A stretch of DNA of 11,753 bases, taken from an uncultured Oscillospiraceae bacterium. Its GTDB lineage: Bacteria > Bacillota > Clostridia > Oscillospirales > Oscillospiraceae. Positions 1-6,979 of this stretch are shown one piece after another (within the stretch, counting starts at the first letter, position 1; the number at the start of each line of letters is the position of its first letter). Below the pieces are notes generated by a model that saw only the letters and a program-made list of their open reading frames with translations, searched no databases and was not told where the DNA came from. The DNA lies in contig CABVDR010000072.1 in NCBI GenBank assembly GCA_902497145.1, forward strand, positions 1 through 11,753, in the 5' to 3' direction. Made by a program: the position numbers and the translations under genes.

Positions 1-168
1 CTCTTTTTGCGGCTGGGTCAACCGCCCCGCCTCCTGAAGGACCGCATCGTAGCCACTCAAGGCTGCAAAGGGAGAAAACTGCGCCGCCCGATCATGGCGG
101 GACATCTGAGGGTGGACCGCGGAGACATGGTGGGGCAAAAAGAGCATATCGTCGTATTTTCCGCTCAT
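1..168 (-). CDS. YolD-like protein, N-terminal part (cut by window edge)
   Basis: Small soluble protein of the YolD-like type; only the first 56 codons are present and the frame is still open at the left edge. The N-terminus reads MSGKYDDMLFLPHHVS and then contains DRAAQFSPFAALSGYD (about residues 27-42), a pattern I recognise from small clostridial proteins encoded next to Y-family polymerases. The ATG at 168-166 overlaps the TGA of the polymerase gene (167-165) in an ATGA junction, so translation is very likely coupled. In Bacillus, comparable pairs (uvrX-yolD, yqjW-yqjX) are known, and a UmuD-like accessory role has been proposed for YolD proteins. That role here is inference from context. 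The family call rests on the N-terminal motif alone, because the rest is outside the window. Confidence 0.75.
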   Translation of the reverse strand, partial: MSGKYDDMLFLPHHVSAVHPQMSRHDRAAQFSPFAALSGYDAVLQEAGRLTQPQKE

Positions 169-1689
169 GCCTGGTGCCCCCCGATTTTCTGATTCCGCTC
201 GCGGCTGGTGGCGCCGTCCTCCAGCGCAGTCCCCTTCAAAATGGCGTTCTTACCGAATTTCCTCTTGATATCCAGCACGGTGCTCTGAATCTTTTTCTCC
301 CGCACCTGCTCTGCCTCCTCCCGGCGTTTCTCCTCCTGCATGATCTCATAGTCCACAAACAGGTCCATCTGCTCACAGGCGTCTGCTTCCGGCACCTCCC
401 GCTCCGGCAGCACACGGTTGGCTGTGATATTGAGCCGGCGAATCAGCAGTCCCGGGGCCACGATCCTGTGAAAAAGCGCGTCGGCGGCATTCTGGATCTT
501 TCGCGTGGATGATGTGTATTTTCCGATGTTTTCTGTTCCATGACTGTGCTTCGGCACAAATCTGCCGTATCGATCCTTCTTAATCTCGCCCTGATACCGA
601 CTGAGGCGTTCCGGATCTTGGATGTTCTCAATATCATATCCCACGGTCAGAGTCAGCTGATCTGTTGCAAGCCCCTTTTCCACCAGCTCCAGGGCCAGCG
701 CATCCGCCATCTCACGTATCACGATGCGGGCTTTCTCAGCACTGTATGGGCATTGGAGGACCTGACCTGCTCCAATGCTGTTGGATTCCGGCCGATAGGC
801 TTTGATGTCTGATATCGTGCAGGGCTCCCACCCCCAGGCGTGATCGATCAGCAGCTCTGCATTGATCCCGAACAGCTTATAGAGCAGGTCTTCATTGTGC
901 AGGTCACCCGGGCCGCCGAGAGAGCAGCGCGCGATGTCCCCCATCGTATAAATGCCGTGCTCCGCCAGCCTTTTCGCATACCCCGGCCCAACCCGCCAAA
1001 AATCTGTAATAGGGCGATGGGACCACAGGAGCTGCCGGTAGCTCAGCTCATTCAGCCTCGCGATGCGGACACCGTCTTTATCCGGTCGGATATGTTTGGA
1101 GACGATGTCCAGCGCAGCTTTGCAGAGGTAGAGGTTGGGACCGATCCCCGCGGTGGCGGTAATTCCAGTGGTGTCAAGTACATCTTTGACCACCCGCTTT
1201 GCGAATTCCCACGGGGCCAAGCTGGTAGTTTGAAGATAGGGCGTGATGTCCATGAACACCTCGTCGATGGAATAGGGGTGGATATCTTCCGGCGCCACAT
1301 GGCGGAGGTACACCTGATATATGCGGGCGCTCCACTCCATGTAGCGGGCCATGCGCGGCGGGGCCACGATATAATCCAGCTCCAGCGAAGGGGCGGCTCT
1401 CAGCTCCAGATCATTACTGGAAGAGCCGGAAAAGACGTGGCTGGGAACCCGCTGCCGACGCTGAGTGTTGATCTCCCGGACCTTCTGGATCACTTCAAAG
1501 AGCCGGGCCCGCCCCAGGATTCCATACGCTTTCAGCGCCGGCGTGACGGCCAGACAGATGGTTTTCTCCGTGCGGGTCAGATCTGCTACCACAAGGTTGG
1601 TGGTCATGGGGTCTAGCCCCCCGCTCCACGCACTCCACCGAGGCGTAGAAGCTCTTCAGATCCACCGCGAGATATGTTCTTGCTTCCAT
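165..1689 (-). CDS. Y-family translesion DNA polymerase (DinB/UmuC-like), frameshifted near the N-terminus
   Basis: Error-prone DNA polymerase for lesion bypass. The real start is the ATG at 1689-1687, preceded by AGGGGGA about 7 nt upstream. It encodes MEARTYLAVDLKSFYASVE, with the catalytic Asp (D10) of the palm domain. After R23-G24 the frame breaks in a run of six G (1617-1622, minus strand). Removing one G joins it to LDPMTTNLVVAD and gives a 507-residue protein, the usual length of this family. The rest is intact from 1615 to the stop at 165: the second acidic motif SIDEVFMDI (D142/E143, repaired numbering), AGIGPNLYLCKAALDI (about 180-195), a helix-hairpin-helix near RVGPGYAKRLAEHGI (about 232-246) and a little-finger region after about 290. 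An internal Met at 1607 would give 480 residues but would lack D10 and should be inactive. The frameshift may be genuine or a homopolymer sequencing error. The family call itself is firm. Confidence 0.9.
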
Positions 1690-1696
1690 AATCCCG

Positions 1697-1703
1697 TCCC
1701 CCT
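1697..1703 (-). promoter_or_regulatory. Ribosome binding site fixing the polymerase start at 1689
   Basis: AGGGGGA on the minus strand lies 7 nt before the ATG at 1689-1687. No comparable site is needed for the internal Met at 1607, so this supports the upstream start that contains the catalytic Asp motif. Confidence 0.6.
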
Positions 1704-1708
1704 TTTCT

Positions 1709-1719
1709 GATAGTCTATC
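1709..1719. promoter_or_regulatory. 11-bp palindrome GATAG-T-CTATC, possible operator
   Basis: A perfect inverted repeat (GATAG, one central base, CTATC) lies between the -10 box and the ribosome binding site of the polymerase gene, at about +5 to +15 of the expected transcript. That is a position where a bound repressor would block transcription. It does not match the Firmicutes LexA box (GAAC-N4-GTTC). A short palindrome can arise by chance, so the operator reading is tentative. Confidence 0.3.
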
Positions 1720-1730
1720 CTAGCATTTTG

Positions 1731-1759
1731 ATTATATCACTGGGGTGACAGCCACAACA
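1731..1759 (-). promoter_or_regulatory. Promoter of the polymerase-YolD operon
   Basis: On the minus strand TGATATAAT gives a perfect TATAAT (1731-1736) with the TG of an extended -10 element (1738-1739). The best -35 at 17-bp spacing is TGTTGT (1754-1759), which is weak; an extended -10 would compensate. The start of transcription would fall near 1724, leaving a leader of about 35 nt before the ATG at 1689. It follows the hydrogenase terminator, which agrees with a separate transcription unit. Confidence 0.6.
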
Positions 1760-1795
1760 CAGTTTTGCAAAATAAAACTACACAGGCATATAATG

Positions 1796-1816
1796 CACAG
1801 CATGGTTACTGCTGTG
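1796..1816. repeat. Inverted repeat CACAGCA-N7-TGCTGTG
   Basis: A perfect 7-bp inverted repeat with a 7-nt spacer lies between the hydrogenase terminator and the polymerase promoter. Neither side is followed by a clean T tract, so it is a weak terminator candidate. It sits roughly 70 bp upstream of the predicted polymerase transcription start and could be a protein-binding site. No function can be assigned from sequence. Confidence 0.35.
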
Positions 1817-1825
1817 GAATATAAC

Positions 1826-1863
1826 ATCAAACAAATTAAAGCAAAACCATATCGGTTTAGCTT
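1826..1863 (-). terminator. Probable intrinsic terminator of the hydrogenase operon
   Basis: About 20 nt after the hydrogenase stop codon the minus strand reads AAGCTAAACC, loop GATAT, then GGTTTTGCTT. This is a 10-position stem with one T-T mismatch (1854-1863 with 1839-1848). It is followed at once by the T-rich stretch TAATTTGTTTG. Geometry and position fit Rho-independent termination. The stem is AT-rich, so efficiency may be moderate. Confidence 0.55.
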
Positions 1864-1884
1864 GCTGAATTTTTGAGAAGGAAA

Positions 1885-3636
1885 TTATTCGGTTTCCCGC
1901 TGGTTGGGCATGGCCCAAGCAGTGTGGTCACTGTGGAGCAGGTACTCGGAGATCTCGCTGAGGGGTTTGCCCAAAAACTCCCGGTACAGGGCCTGGACCT
2001 GGGGATTCTCGTGGGAGAAGCGCAGGGGGGCCTGACCGTCCAGCTGGTGGAGCCGGTCGCCGCGGATGCCGCCTAGCTCCCGGTCCTCCTTGTCAATGGG
2101 CTGGCCGCCGCCGCCCACGCAGCCGCCGGGACAGGCCATAACCTCCACGAAGTCGTAATGGATCTTGCCCGCCAGAATGCGATCCAGCAGCTTCCGGGTG
2201 TTGCCCAGGCCGCTGACCACGGCGCAGCGCACCGAGGTGCCCGCCAGGTCGTAGGTGGCCTCCCGCAGGTCGGGCCCCTCACGCAGCTGGGAGAATGCCT
2301 CTGGGTCGGGGTTCTGCCCGGTGAGCAGGAAGGAAGCGGAACGCAGGGCGGCCTCCATCACGCCGCCGGTGGTGCCGAAGATGACACCGGCGCCGGTGGA
2401 TACACCCATGGGGTCGTCCAGGCCCTCCTCCGGAAGGAGGGAGGGGATAATCTTGTCGGCGCGCAGCATGCGCACAAACTCCCGGGTGGTGAGCACCAGG
2501 TCCACGTCAGGACCGTGCTCGGTGGCCATGGTGGGCAGCTCGCTCTCTGCCTTTTTGGCCACGCAGGGCATGATGGACACGCAGAAAATCTTCTCCGGCT
2601 CCACTCCCAGCTTCTGGGCCAGCCAGCTCTTGGTCAGGCTACCAAACATCTGCTGCGGGCTCTTGGCGGTGGACAGCTGCCCGGTAAGCTGAGGATACTG
2701 GCCCTTGAGGAAGCGCACCCAGCCGGGGCAGCAACTGGTGAACATGGGGTACTGGGCCATGTCGCCCCGCTGGAGGCGGCGGAAGAACTCGCTGCCCTCC
2801 TCCATGATGGTGAGGTCGGCGGTGAAGTTGGTGTCGAAGATGTAGCGGAAGCCCAGCCGGCGCAGGGCGGCGGCCATACGGCCCATGGTAGCCTGCTCCC
2901 GGGGCAGTCCGAAGGCCTCGCCCCAGGCGGTGCGCACCGCGGGAGCCACTTGGACCACGGTAATTTTGTCCGGGTCGGCTAGGGCGGCAAAGGCGCGCTG
3001 GGTGTCGTCCCGCTCCCGCAGGCCGCCGGTGGGACAGTGGGTGATGCACTGGCCGCACAGGGCACAGTCCGAGTCCTTTATGACCCGGTTATTGGATACG
3101 TCGATGGTGGTGCGGCTGCCGGTTCCGGCCACGTCCCAGATGCTCAGGGACTGGATTTTGTCGCACACCTGGATGCAGCGCATGCACTTGATGCACTTGT
3201 TGTAGTCGTGGAAGAGGGGGAAGGTGGTGGTCCAGGCCTTCCGCAAGCCCTGGGGCAGCTGGATCTCAAAGGGCAGCTCCAGAATGCCCAGGTCGTTGGC
3301 AATCTCCTGGAGCTGGCAGTTGCCGCTACGCACACAGGTGGCGCACTTGCAGTCGTGCTGGGACAGAATGAGCTCCACGTTGATGCGTCGGGTGCTGCGG
3401 GCCCGGGAGGAGTTGGTGTGGACGGCCATGCCCTCCTGGACGGGGTTGTTGCAGGCGGTGACCATGGCCCGTTCCCCCTCCACCTCCACACAGCACACCC
3501 GGCAGGCGGCAATTTCATTGATGCCCTTCAGGTAGCACAGGTGGGGAATGTGGATGTCGGCCTGCCGGGCAGCCTCCAGAATGGTGGTGCCTTCGGGCAC
3601 CTGGGCGGGGCGTCCGTCAATGGTGAGGTTTACCAT
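1885..3636 (-). CDS. hydA: [FeFe] hydrogenase catalytic subunit, five-cluster type
   Basis: Cytoplasmic iron hydrogenase of 583 residues, interconverting protons plus electrons and H2. The order follows clostridial CpI closely. There is an N-terminal [2Fe-2S] domain (C34, C45, C48, C62) and a His-Cys [4Fe-4S] site (H94, C98, C101, C107). Two ferredoxin-type [4Fe-4S] clusters follow (C148/151/154/158 and C191/194/197/201). The H-cluster domain has TSCCPGW (C302 as proton relay, C303 as ligand), MPCVAKK (C358) and MACPGGCVGGGGQP (C502, C506). The C-terminus from about 524 is the small-subunit-like tail with SHENP. L2 has Val where CpI has Thr (MPCTAKK), a tolerated variation. There is no signal peptide. 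The ATG overlaps the upstream stop by 7 nt (ATGGTAA), so it is coupled to the NuoF/GltD-like gene, its likely redox partner. The maturases HydE, HydF and HydG are not in this window. The pairing resembles what I recall as HydDB group A2 (glutamate-synthase-linked). Confidence 0.96.
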   Translation of the reverse strand: MVNLTIDGRPAQVPEGTTILEAARQADIHIPHLCYLKGINEIAACRVCCVEVEGERAMVTACNNPVQEGMAVHTNSSRARSTRRINVELILSQHDCKCATCVRSGNCQLQEIANDLGILELPFEIQLPQGLRKAWTTTFPLFHDYNKCIKCMRCIQVCDKIQSLSIWDVAGTGSRTTIDVSNNRVIKDSDCALCGQCITHCPTGGLRERDDTQRAFAALADPDKITVVQVAPAVRTAWGEAFGLPREQATMGRMAAALRRLGFRYIFDTNFTADLTIMEEGSEFFRRLQRGDMAQYPMFTSCCPGWVRFLKGQYPQLTGQLSTAKSPQQMFGSLTKSWLAQKLGVEPEKIFCVSIMPCVAKKAESELPTMATEHGPDVDLVLTTREFVRMLRADKIIPSLLPEEGLDDPMGVSTGAGVIFGTTGGVMEAALRSASFLLTGQNPDPEAFSQLREGPDLREATYDLAGTSVRCAVVSGLGNTRKLLDRILAGKIHYDFVEVMACPGGCVGGGGQPIDKEDRELGGIRGDRLHQLDGQAPLRFSHENPQVQALYREFLGKPLSEISEYLLHSDHTAWAMPNQRETE

Positions 3637-5465
3637 TCCTTGCTCCTTCCTCCCTTGAAGATTCCGTAGCCGAAGTGGTCGCAGCGCAGGCAGCGGCTGG
3701 CCTCCTGGGTGGCCTCCTGTTCGCTCATGCCCTCCTTGAGCAGGTCAAAATTACCGTGGTAGTCAGTCAGCTGCCGGTTTTTCAAATTAACCCGGCCGCA
3801 GGGGGGCGTGTTGGTCAGGTGAGCGGGGGGAATATCCACTTCACAGTGCATCTTGTGGTCAAAGCCCAGGAAGTTGTCGATGTTGGCGGCGGCCACCTTA
3901 CCGGCGGCCACAGCGCGGATGACGGTGGCCGGCCCGGAGACCGCGTCTCCGCCGGCAAAGATATTATCCGCCCCGGGCACCGAGCTGGTGAGGTCGACCT
4001 GGATGGCCCCGCGGCAGGTGGTGACACCCACTGCCTCAAAGGGCTTGGCTGCAATGGCCTGACCGATGGCCACGATTACATAGTCGCAGGGAATGCGGAA
4101 CTCCTTCTCCTGGGCCTTGGCGGGCGCGGGGCGACCATCCCGACCATAGAGGCTGATGATTTGAGGCTGGGTCCACAGGGCGGCCACCTTGCCCTCCTCA
4201 TCGGCCTCAATGCGGACTGGCGCCTGCAGGGGCAGGATTTGGCACCCCTCGGCCATAGCCTCCTCGATTTCCTCTGCCAAGGCGGTCATGTCCTCTACTC
4301 GGCGGCGATAGACACAGGTGACGCTCTCAGCGCCCAGCCGCAGGGCGGTACGGGTAGCGTCCATAGAGACGTTGCCGCCACCGATGACGCAAATCTTCTT
4401 GCCGGTGAAGTCGGGGACGTTTCCATCCCCGACACCGCGGAGTAGCTCTACCGCACTGATCACATTGGAGGACTCCTCCCCCTCCAGGCCCAGCTTCTTG
4501 TCGACGTGGGCACCGATGGCGATGTACACCGCGTCATAGTCCTTTTGGATTTCTTCTATGGCCACGTCCTGGCCGATGGACACGGCGGTGCGGACGGTGA
4601 TACCGGTGGAGAGAATGTGGGTGATATCCCGGTCCAGCACATCCTGGGGCAGGCGGTAGTCGGGAATGCCGTAGCGCAGCATGCCGCCCAGCTTGGGGCG
4701 CTGCTCATACACGGTGACCTTGTGGCCCATGAGGGACAGGTAGTAGGCCGCGGTCAGACCGCCGGGGCCGCCGCCGATGACGGCCACCCGCTTCCCAGTG
4801 TCAGCCGCCCTGGAGGGCGCGGACAGATCGGGGGAGTGGTCCACGGCGTAGCGCTTGAGTCCGCAGATGTTCACGCTGTCATCCACCATCCGCCGCCGAC
4901 ACTGGGCCTCGCAGGGGTGCTCGCACACATAGGCGCACACGGCGGGGAAGGGGTTATCTTTACGGATGAGGCGCACCGCGTCCTTGTACCGCCCCTCCCG
5001 GACCAGGGCCACATAGCCTGGAATGTCCACGTGGGCGGGGCAGGTGGACACGCAGGGCACCGGGTGGCTTAGCCCGCAGAAGCACCGGCCGTGGAGGATG
5101 TGCTCCTCATAGTCCTCGCGGAAGCCCCGAATGCCCAGCAGCACCATATTGGCTGCTTCGAAGCCGATGGCGCAGTCCGCCGAGTCGGAAATGACCTTGG
5201 CGGTGCGTTCGATAAGGTCCACGGTCTCCAGGGTGGCAGTGCGGTCCAGCACCTGCTCAATGAGCACTGCCAGCTGACCCAGCCCGATGCGGCAGGGCAC
5301 GCACTTGCCGCAGGTCTGGGCATGGCATAGCCGCAGAAAGTTCAGCGACATGTCCACCGGGCACAGCCCGGGCTGGCTGGCAATGATGCGCCGGCCCATG
5401 TCCCGGTACAGGCAGCTCAAAACAGTCTGGGCCTGGCCGGGGGTCTCAATGGCTAATCGGCTCAA
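3630..5465 (-). CDS. NuoF-type [4Fe-4S] domain fused to GltD-like NAD(P)H flavin oxidoreductase, hydrogenase partner
   Basis: Iron-sulfur flavoprotein of 611 residues. Residues about 30-125 match the C-terminal iron-sulfur segment of NuoF/HydB, with HAQTCGKCVPCRIG (C52, C55, C58) and a fourth Cys at C98. The FMN- and NADH-binding parts of NuoF are absent. From about 128 it matches the small subunit of glutamate synthase: iron-sulfur cysteines at 128-142 and 177-189, a flavin-binding GGGPGG (231-236), a second nucleotide-binding GGGNVSMD (362-369) and GGDAVSGPAT (506-514). It ends with CLRC (592-595) and the tail DHFGYGIFKGGR. No glutamate synthase large subunit is nearby, so glutamate synthesis is unlikely. 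Inference: it passes electrons from NAD(P)H through flavin and iron-sulfur clusters to the hydrogenase encoded directly downstream, with 7-nt overlap. The start is TTG (5465-5463) behind a strong AGGAGG; the next Met is residue 23 and would cut into the conserved LYRDMGRRI region. Confidence 0.9.
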   Translation of the reverse strand: MSRLAIETPGQAQTVLSCLYRDMGRRIIASQPGLCPVDMSLNFLRLCHAQTCGKCVPCRIGLGQLAVLIEQVLDRTATLETVDLIERTAKVISDSADCAIGFEAANMVLLGIRGFREDYEEHILHGRCFCGLSHPVPCVSTCPAHVDIPGYVALVREGRYKDAVRLIRKDNPFPAVCAYVCEHPCEAQCRRRMVDDSVNICGLKRYAVDHSPDLSAPSRAADTGKRVAVIGGGPGGLTAAYYLSLMGHKVTVYEQRPKLGGMLRYGIPDYRLPQDVLDRDITHILSTGITVRTAVSIGQDVAIEEIQKDYDAVYIAIGAHVDKKLGLEGEESSNVISAVELLRGVGDGNVPDFTGKKICVIGGGNVSMDATRTALRLGAESVTCVYRRRVEDMTALAEEIEEAMAEGCQILPLQAPVRIEADEEGKVAALWTQPQIISLYGRDGRPAPAKAQEKEFRIPCDYVIVAIGQAIAAKPFEAVGVTTCRGAIQVDLTSSVPGADNIFAGGDAVSGPATVIRAVAAGKVAAANIDNFLGFDHKMHCEVDIPPAHLTNTPPCGRVNLKNRQLTDYHGNFDLLKEGMSEQEATQEASRCLRCDHFGYGIFKGGRSKEW

Positions 5466-5475
5466 TGTAAATGCT

Positions 5476-5481
5476 CCTCCT
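5476..5481 (-). promoter_or_regulatory. AGGAGG ribosome binding site deciding a TTG start
   Basis: A consensus AGGAGG lies 10 nt before TTG at 5465-5463. No ATG or GTG occurs in frame at a suitable distance, and the first downstream Met is 22 codons later. The strong site explains why a weak start codon is tolerated. Confidence 0.65.
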
Positions 5482-5485
5482 TGTC

Positions 5486-5524
5486 GCTGATTTGCAACAA
5501 CACGGTACGCTTGATCAAATCAGC
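5486..5524. repeat. Perfect 9-bp inverted repeat ahead of the hydrogenase gene pair
   Basis: GCTGATTTG (5486-5494) and CAAATCAGC (5516-5524) are exact reverse complements with a 21-nt spacer. They fill most of the 79-nt gap between the symporter and the NuoF/GltD-like gene. In the mRNA the stem would end 4 nt before the AGGAGG, so it could modulate translation. As DNA the half-sites could bind a dimeric regulator. It does not match the Rex consensus. There is no T tract, so it is not a typical terminator. Confidence 0.45.
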
Positions 5525-5544
5525 ATTAGTGCTTATGGCCGCAA

Positions 5545-6879
5545 CTAATTAGACACTCTTGCCCTCTTTCGAAATACTTCTCCGGCAATCAGGAAGACAA
5601 TTAACAGAACAACGCTGATGCCGAAGACCAGCTTGGGACTACTGATAACCAGCATAGGCATAATAAGGAGGTAGGGAAGAGAATAGCTGTAGCCCAGTGT
5701 GCAGGACGCTGCAACCGTTTCAGCGGCCACTGTTTTATGATCCGGATCTACTACCTTTGCCAGTAGCAGGCCGGTCGAGAGCAACCCCATGTAGGCACCG
5801 TACTGCGCCACAGCGGAAGCAAACCAATCTTGGGGACACCAGCGCTTGGAAAAGAAAATGGAGACCCAGGTCGTCGCGGCGATGACCACTACGGAAATAA
5901 CCACAATAGGAAGTAAATAGGAGACAAAGGCTTCGATTGAGGTGGTTGCCACAGCAGAAGTGATAAGATACTCCAGAGAAACGTTGGAAATACGCTCAAT
6001 GGTGTCGCGGTCAATAAACTGTTGAAGTGCCGGAATTCGGCCGATAATGATTCCAAATACGCCGCTGCAGAACAGGGAAGTGGATAAAAGAGGAAGATTT
6101 TCCCAAAACGGATCAATGCTGATTAAAAAATTTCGGAGCCAAAGGGCACAGGCGACAACAAGACCCACAAAGGCCAGCTGAAGGGTAAACGGGTCCACCG
6201 ATGAGGATTTGGACACTGCGCTTCCAATGGAGGGCCGCTTTCCAAGGGCAATGTATCCGGTACGGAACTCCTCGGGTAAATCGTCCAACGAAGCAGTGGT
6301 GTGCTTAATAAGCCCCTTCCGTATGCCAATATTGACCATTACAATGCCAAATACAATGCCGCAAACCACCCCTATGGTAGCGATGGTGATAGCGACCGGC
6401 ACAGCATTGGTCCAATAGCCCTCCTCCTCAAAAATAGTTGCGACAGGAACAGACCAGCCAATACCACCATAAAGGGCAAAAAGCGGAATCAGTCCGAAGC
6501 CAATGGGAACAACAGACTGAAATAGGAAGGCGACAATCATACCCAGAACTGCCTGAGCCTGATGGGCGACGCCGCCCACCAAGGTTGCCGACACCGCTTG
6601 TTTTGTAATTTTTTCCATGGACTCGCCCAAAAACGAGCAGGCAAAGGTGACGGCCAGCAGCACGCCTGACCACTCACTGATGCTGGCGGTATAGGTGACA
6701 TGTACAGGGGAGTACAGCCCCAGAATCTGAGGCCCAATTATGAGGCCTATCAGGCCCCCGATAATGGATGCGGGGAGGAAGAGACGCTGAAACAATTTGA
6801 CTTTCATGCGAAGAAAATATCCGATGGCCAGTAGGATGCTGACGACTGCAAAGTCATGGGCGACATCCATTAAAGTCAT
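5545..6879 (-). CDS. gltS: GltS-family sodium/glutamate-type symporter, divergent substrate loop
   Basis: Integral membrane protein of 444 residues with about ten or more hydrophobic segments. It resembles the ESS family of sodium-coupled glutamate carriers, though longer than E. coli GltS (about 400). Typical features are the N-terminal FLPASIIGGLIGLIIGP (34-50) and two glycine-rich stretches expected as re-entrant loops: ALYGGIGWSVPVATIFEE (135-152) and SAVAQYGAYMGLLSTGL (355-371). E. coli GltS has GGHG in the first loop, whereas this protein has GGIG followed by Trp-Ser, so the substrate may not be glutamate. The ATG at 6879 has AGGAGG 7 nt upstream (6887-6892). The coding sequence is visibly more AT-rich than the hydrogenase and dehydrogenase genes beside it. 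It probably imports a dicarboxylate or amino acid used by the neighbouring catabolic enzymes, but the substrate is not shown by the sequence. Confidence 0.8.
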   Translation of the reverse strand: MTLMDVAHDFAVVSILLAIGYFLRMKVKLFQRLFLPASIIGGLIGLIIGPQILGLYSPVHVTYTASISEWSGVLLAVTFACSFLGESMEKITKQAVSATLVGGVAHQAQAVLGMIVAFLFQSVVPIGFGLIPLFALYGGIGWSVPVATIFEEEGYWTNAVPVAITIATIGVVCGIVFGIVMVNIGIRKGLIKHTTASLDDLPEEFRTGYIALGKRPSIGSAVSKSSSVDPFTLQLAFVGLVVACALWLRNFLISIDPFWENLPLLSTSLFCSGVFGIIIGRIPALQQFIDRDTIERISNVSLEYLITSAVATTSIEAFVSYLLPIVVISVVVIAATTWVSIFFSKRWCPQDWFASAVAQYGAYMGLLSTGLLLAKVVDPDHKTVAAETVAASCTLGYSYSLPYLLIMPMLVISSPKLVFGISVVLLIVFLIAGEVFRKRARVSN

Positions 6880-6892
6880 ATTCTTCCCTCCT

Positions 6893-6951
6893 ACACAAAA
6901 TACGGAGCCGGCACCGATGGGCTATAGGCTCAGCAACAGTGCCGGTTTCCG
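6893..6951 (-). terminator. GC-rich hairpin with T-rich tail between dehydrogenase and symporter (terminator or attenuator)
   Basis: On the minus strand CGGA-AA-CCGGCAC (6951-6939) can pair with GTGCCGG-C-TCCG (6914-6903), giving 7 plus 4 base pairs around a small internal loop and a 24-nt apical loop. TATTTTGTGT follows immediately (6902-6893), and the symporter ribosome binding site begins directly after it. Position and tail fit partial termination of the hyuAB-reductase-dehydrogenase transcript. The long loop makes it imperfect. Confidence 0.45.
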
Positions 6952-6979
6952 GTAAGTTTGCAGTTTTTTGTGACGAAGC

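Noticed and set aside
840..1616. Plus-strand open frame of 258 codons opposite the polymerase gene
   Set aside because: It has no family resemblance, it lies wholly inside the reliable polymerase coding region, and no convincing ribosome binding site was noted.
1672..1679. GAACATAT resembling one half of the Firmicutes LexA box
   Set aside because: The second half should read GTTC but the bases that follow do not fit, and the site lies within codons 4-6 of the polymerase rather than at the promoter.
2158..2982. Plus-strand open frame of 274 codons opposite the hydrogenase gene
   Set aside because: The Gly/Ala/His-rich translation without motifs, fully antisense to the hydrogenase H-cluster domain, marks it as a shadow.
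3630..5465. Annotation as glutamate synthase small subunit (gltD)
   Set aside because: The NuoF-type N-terminal iron-sulfur domain, the missing large subunit and the overlap with a hydrogenase gene argue for a hydrogenase partner rather than glutamate synthesis.
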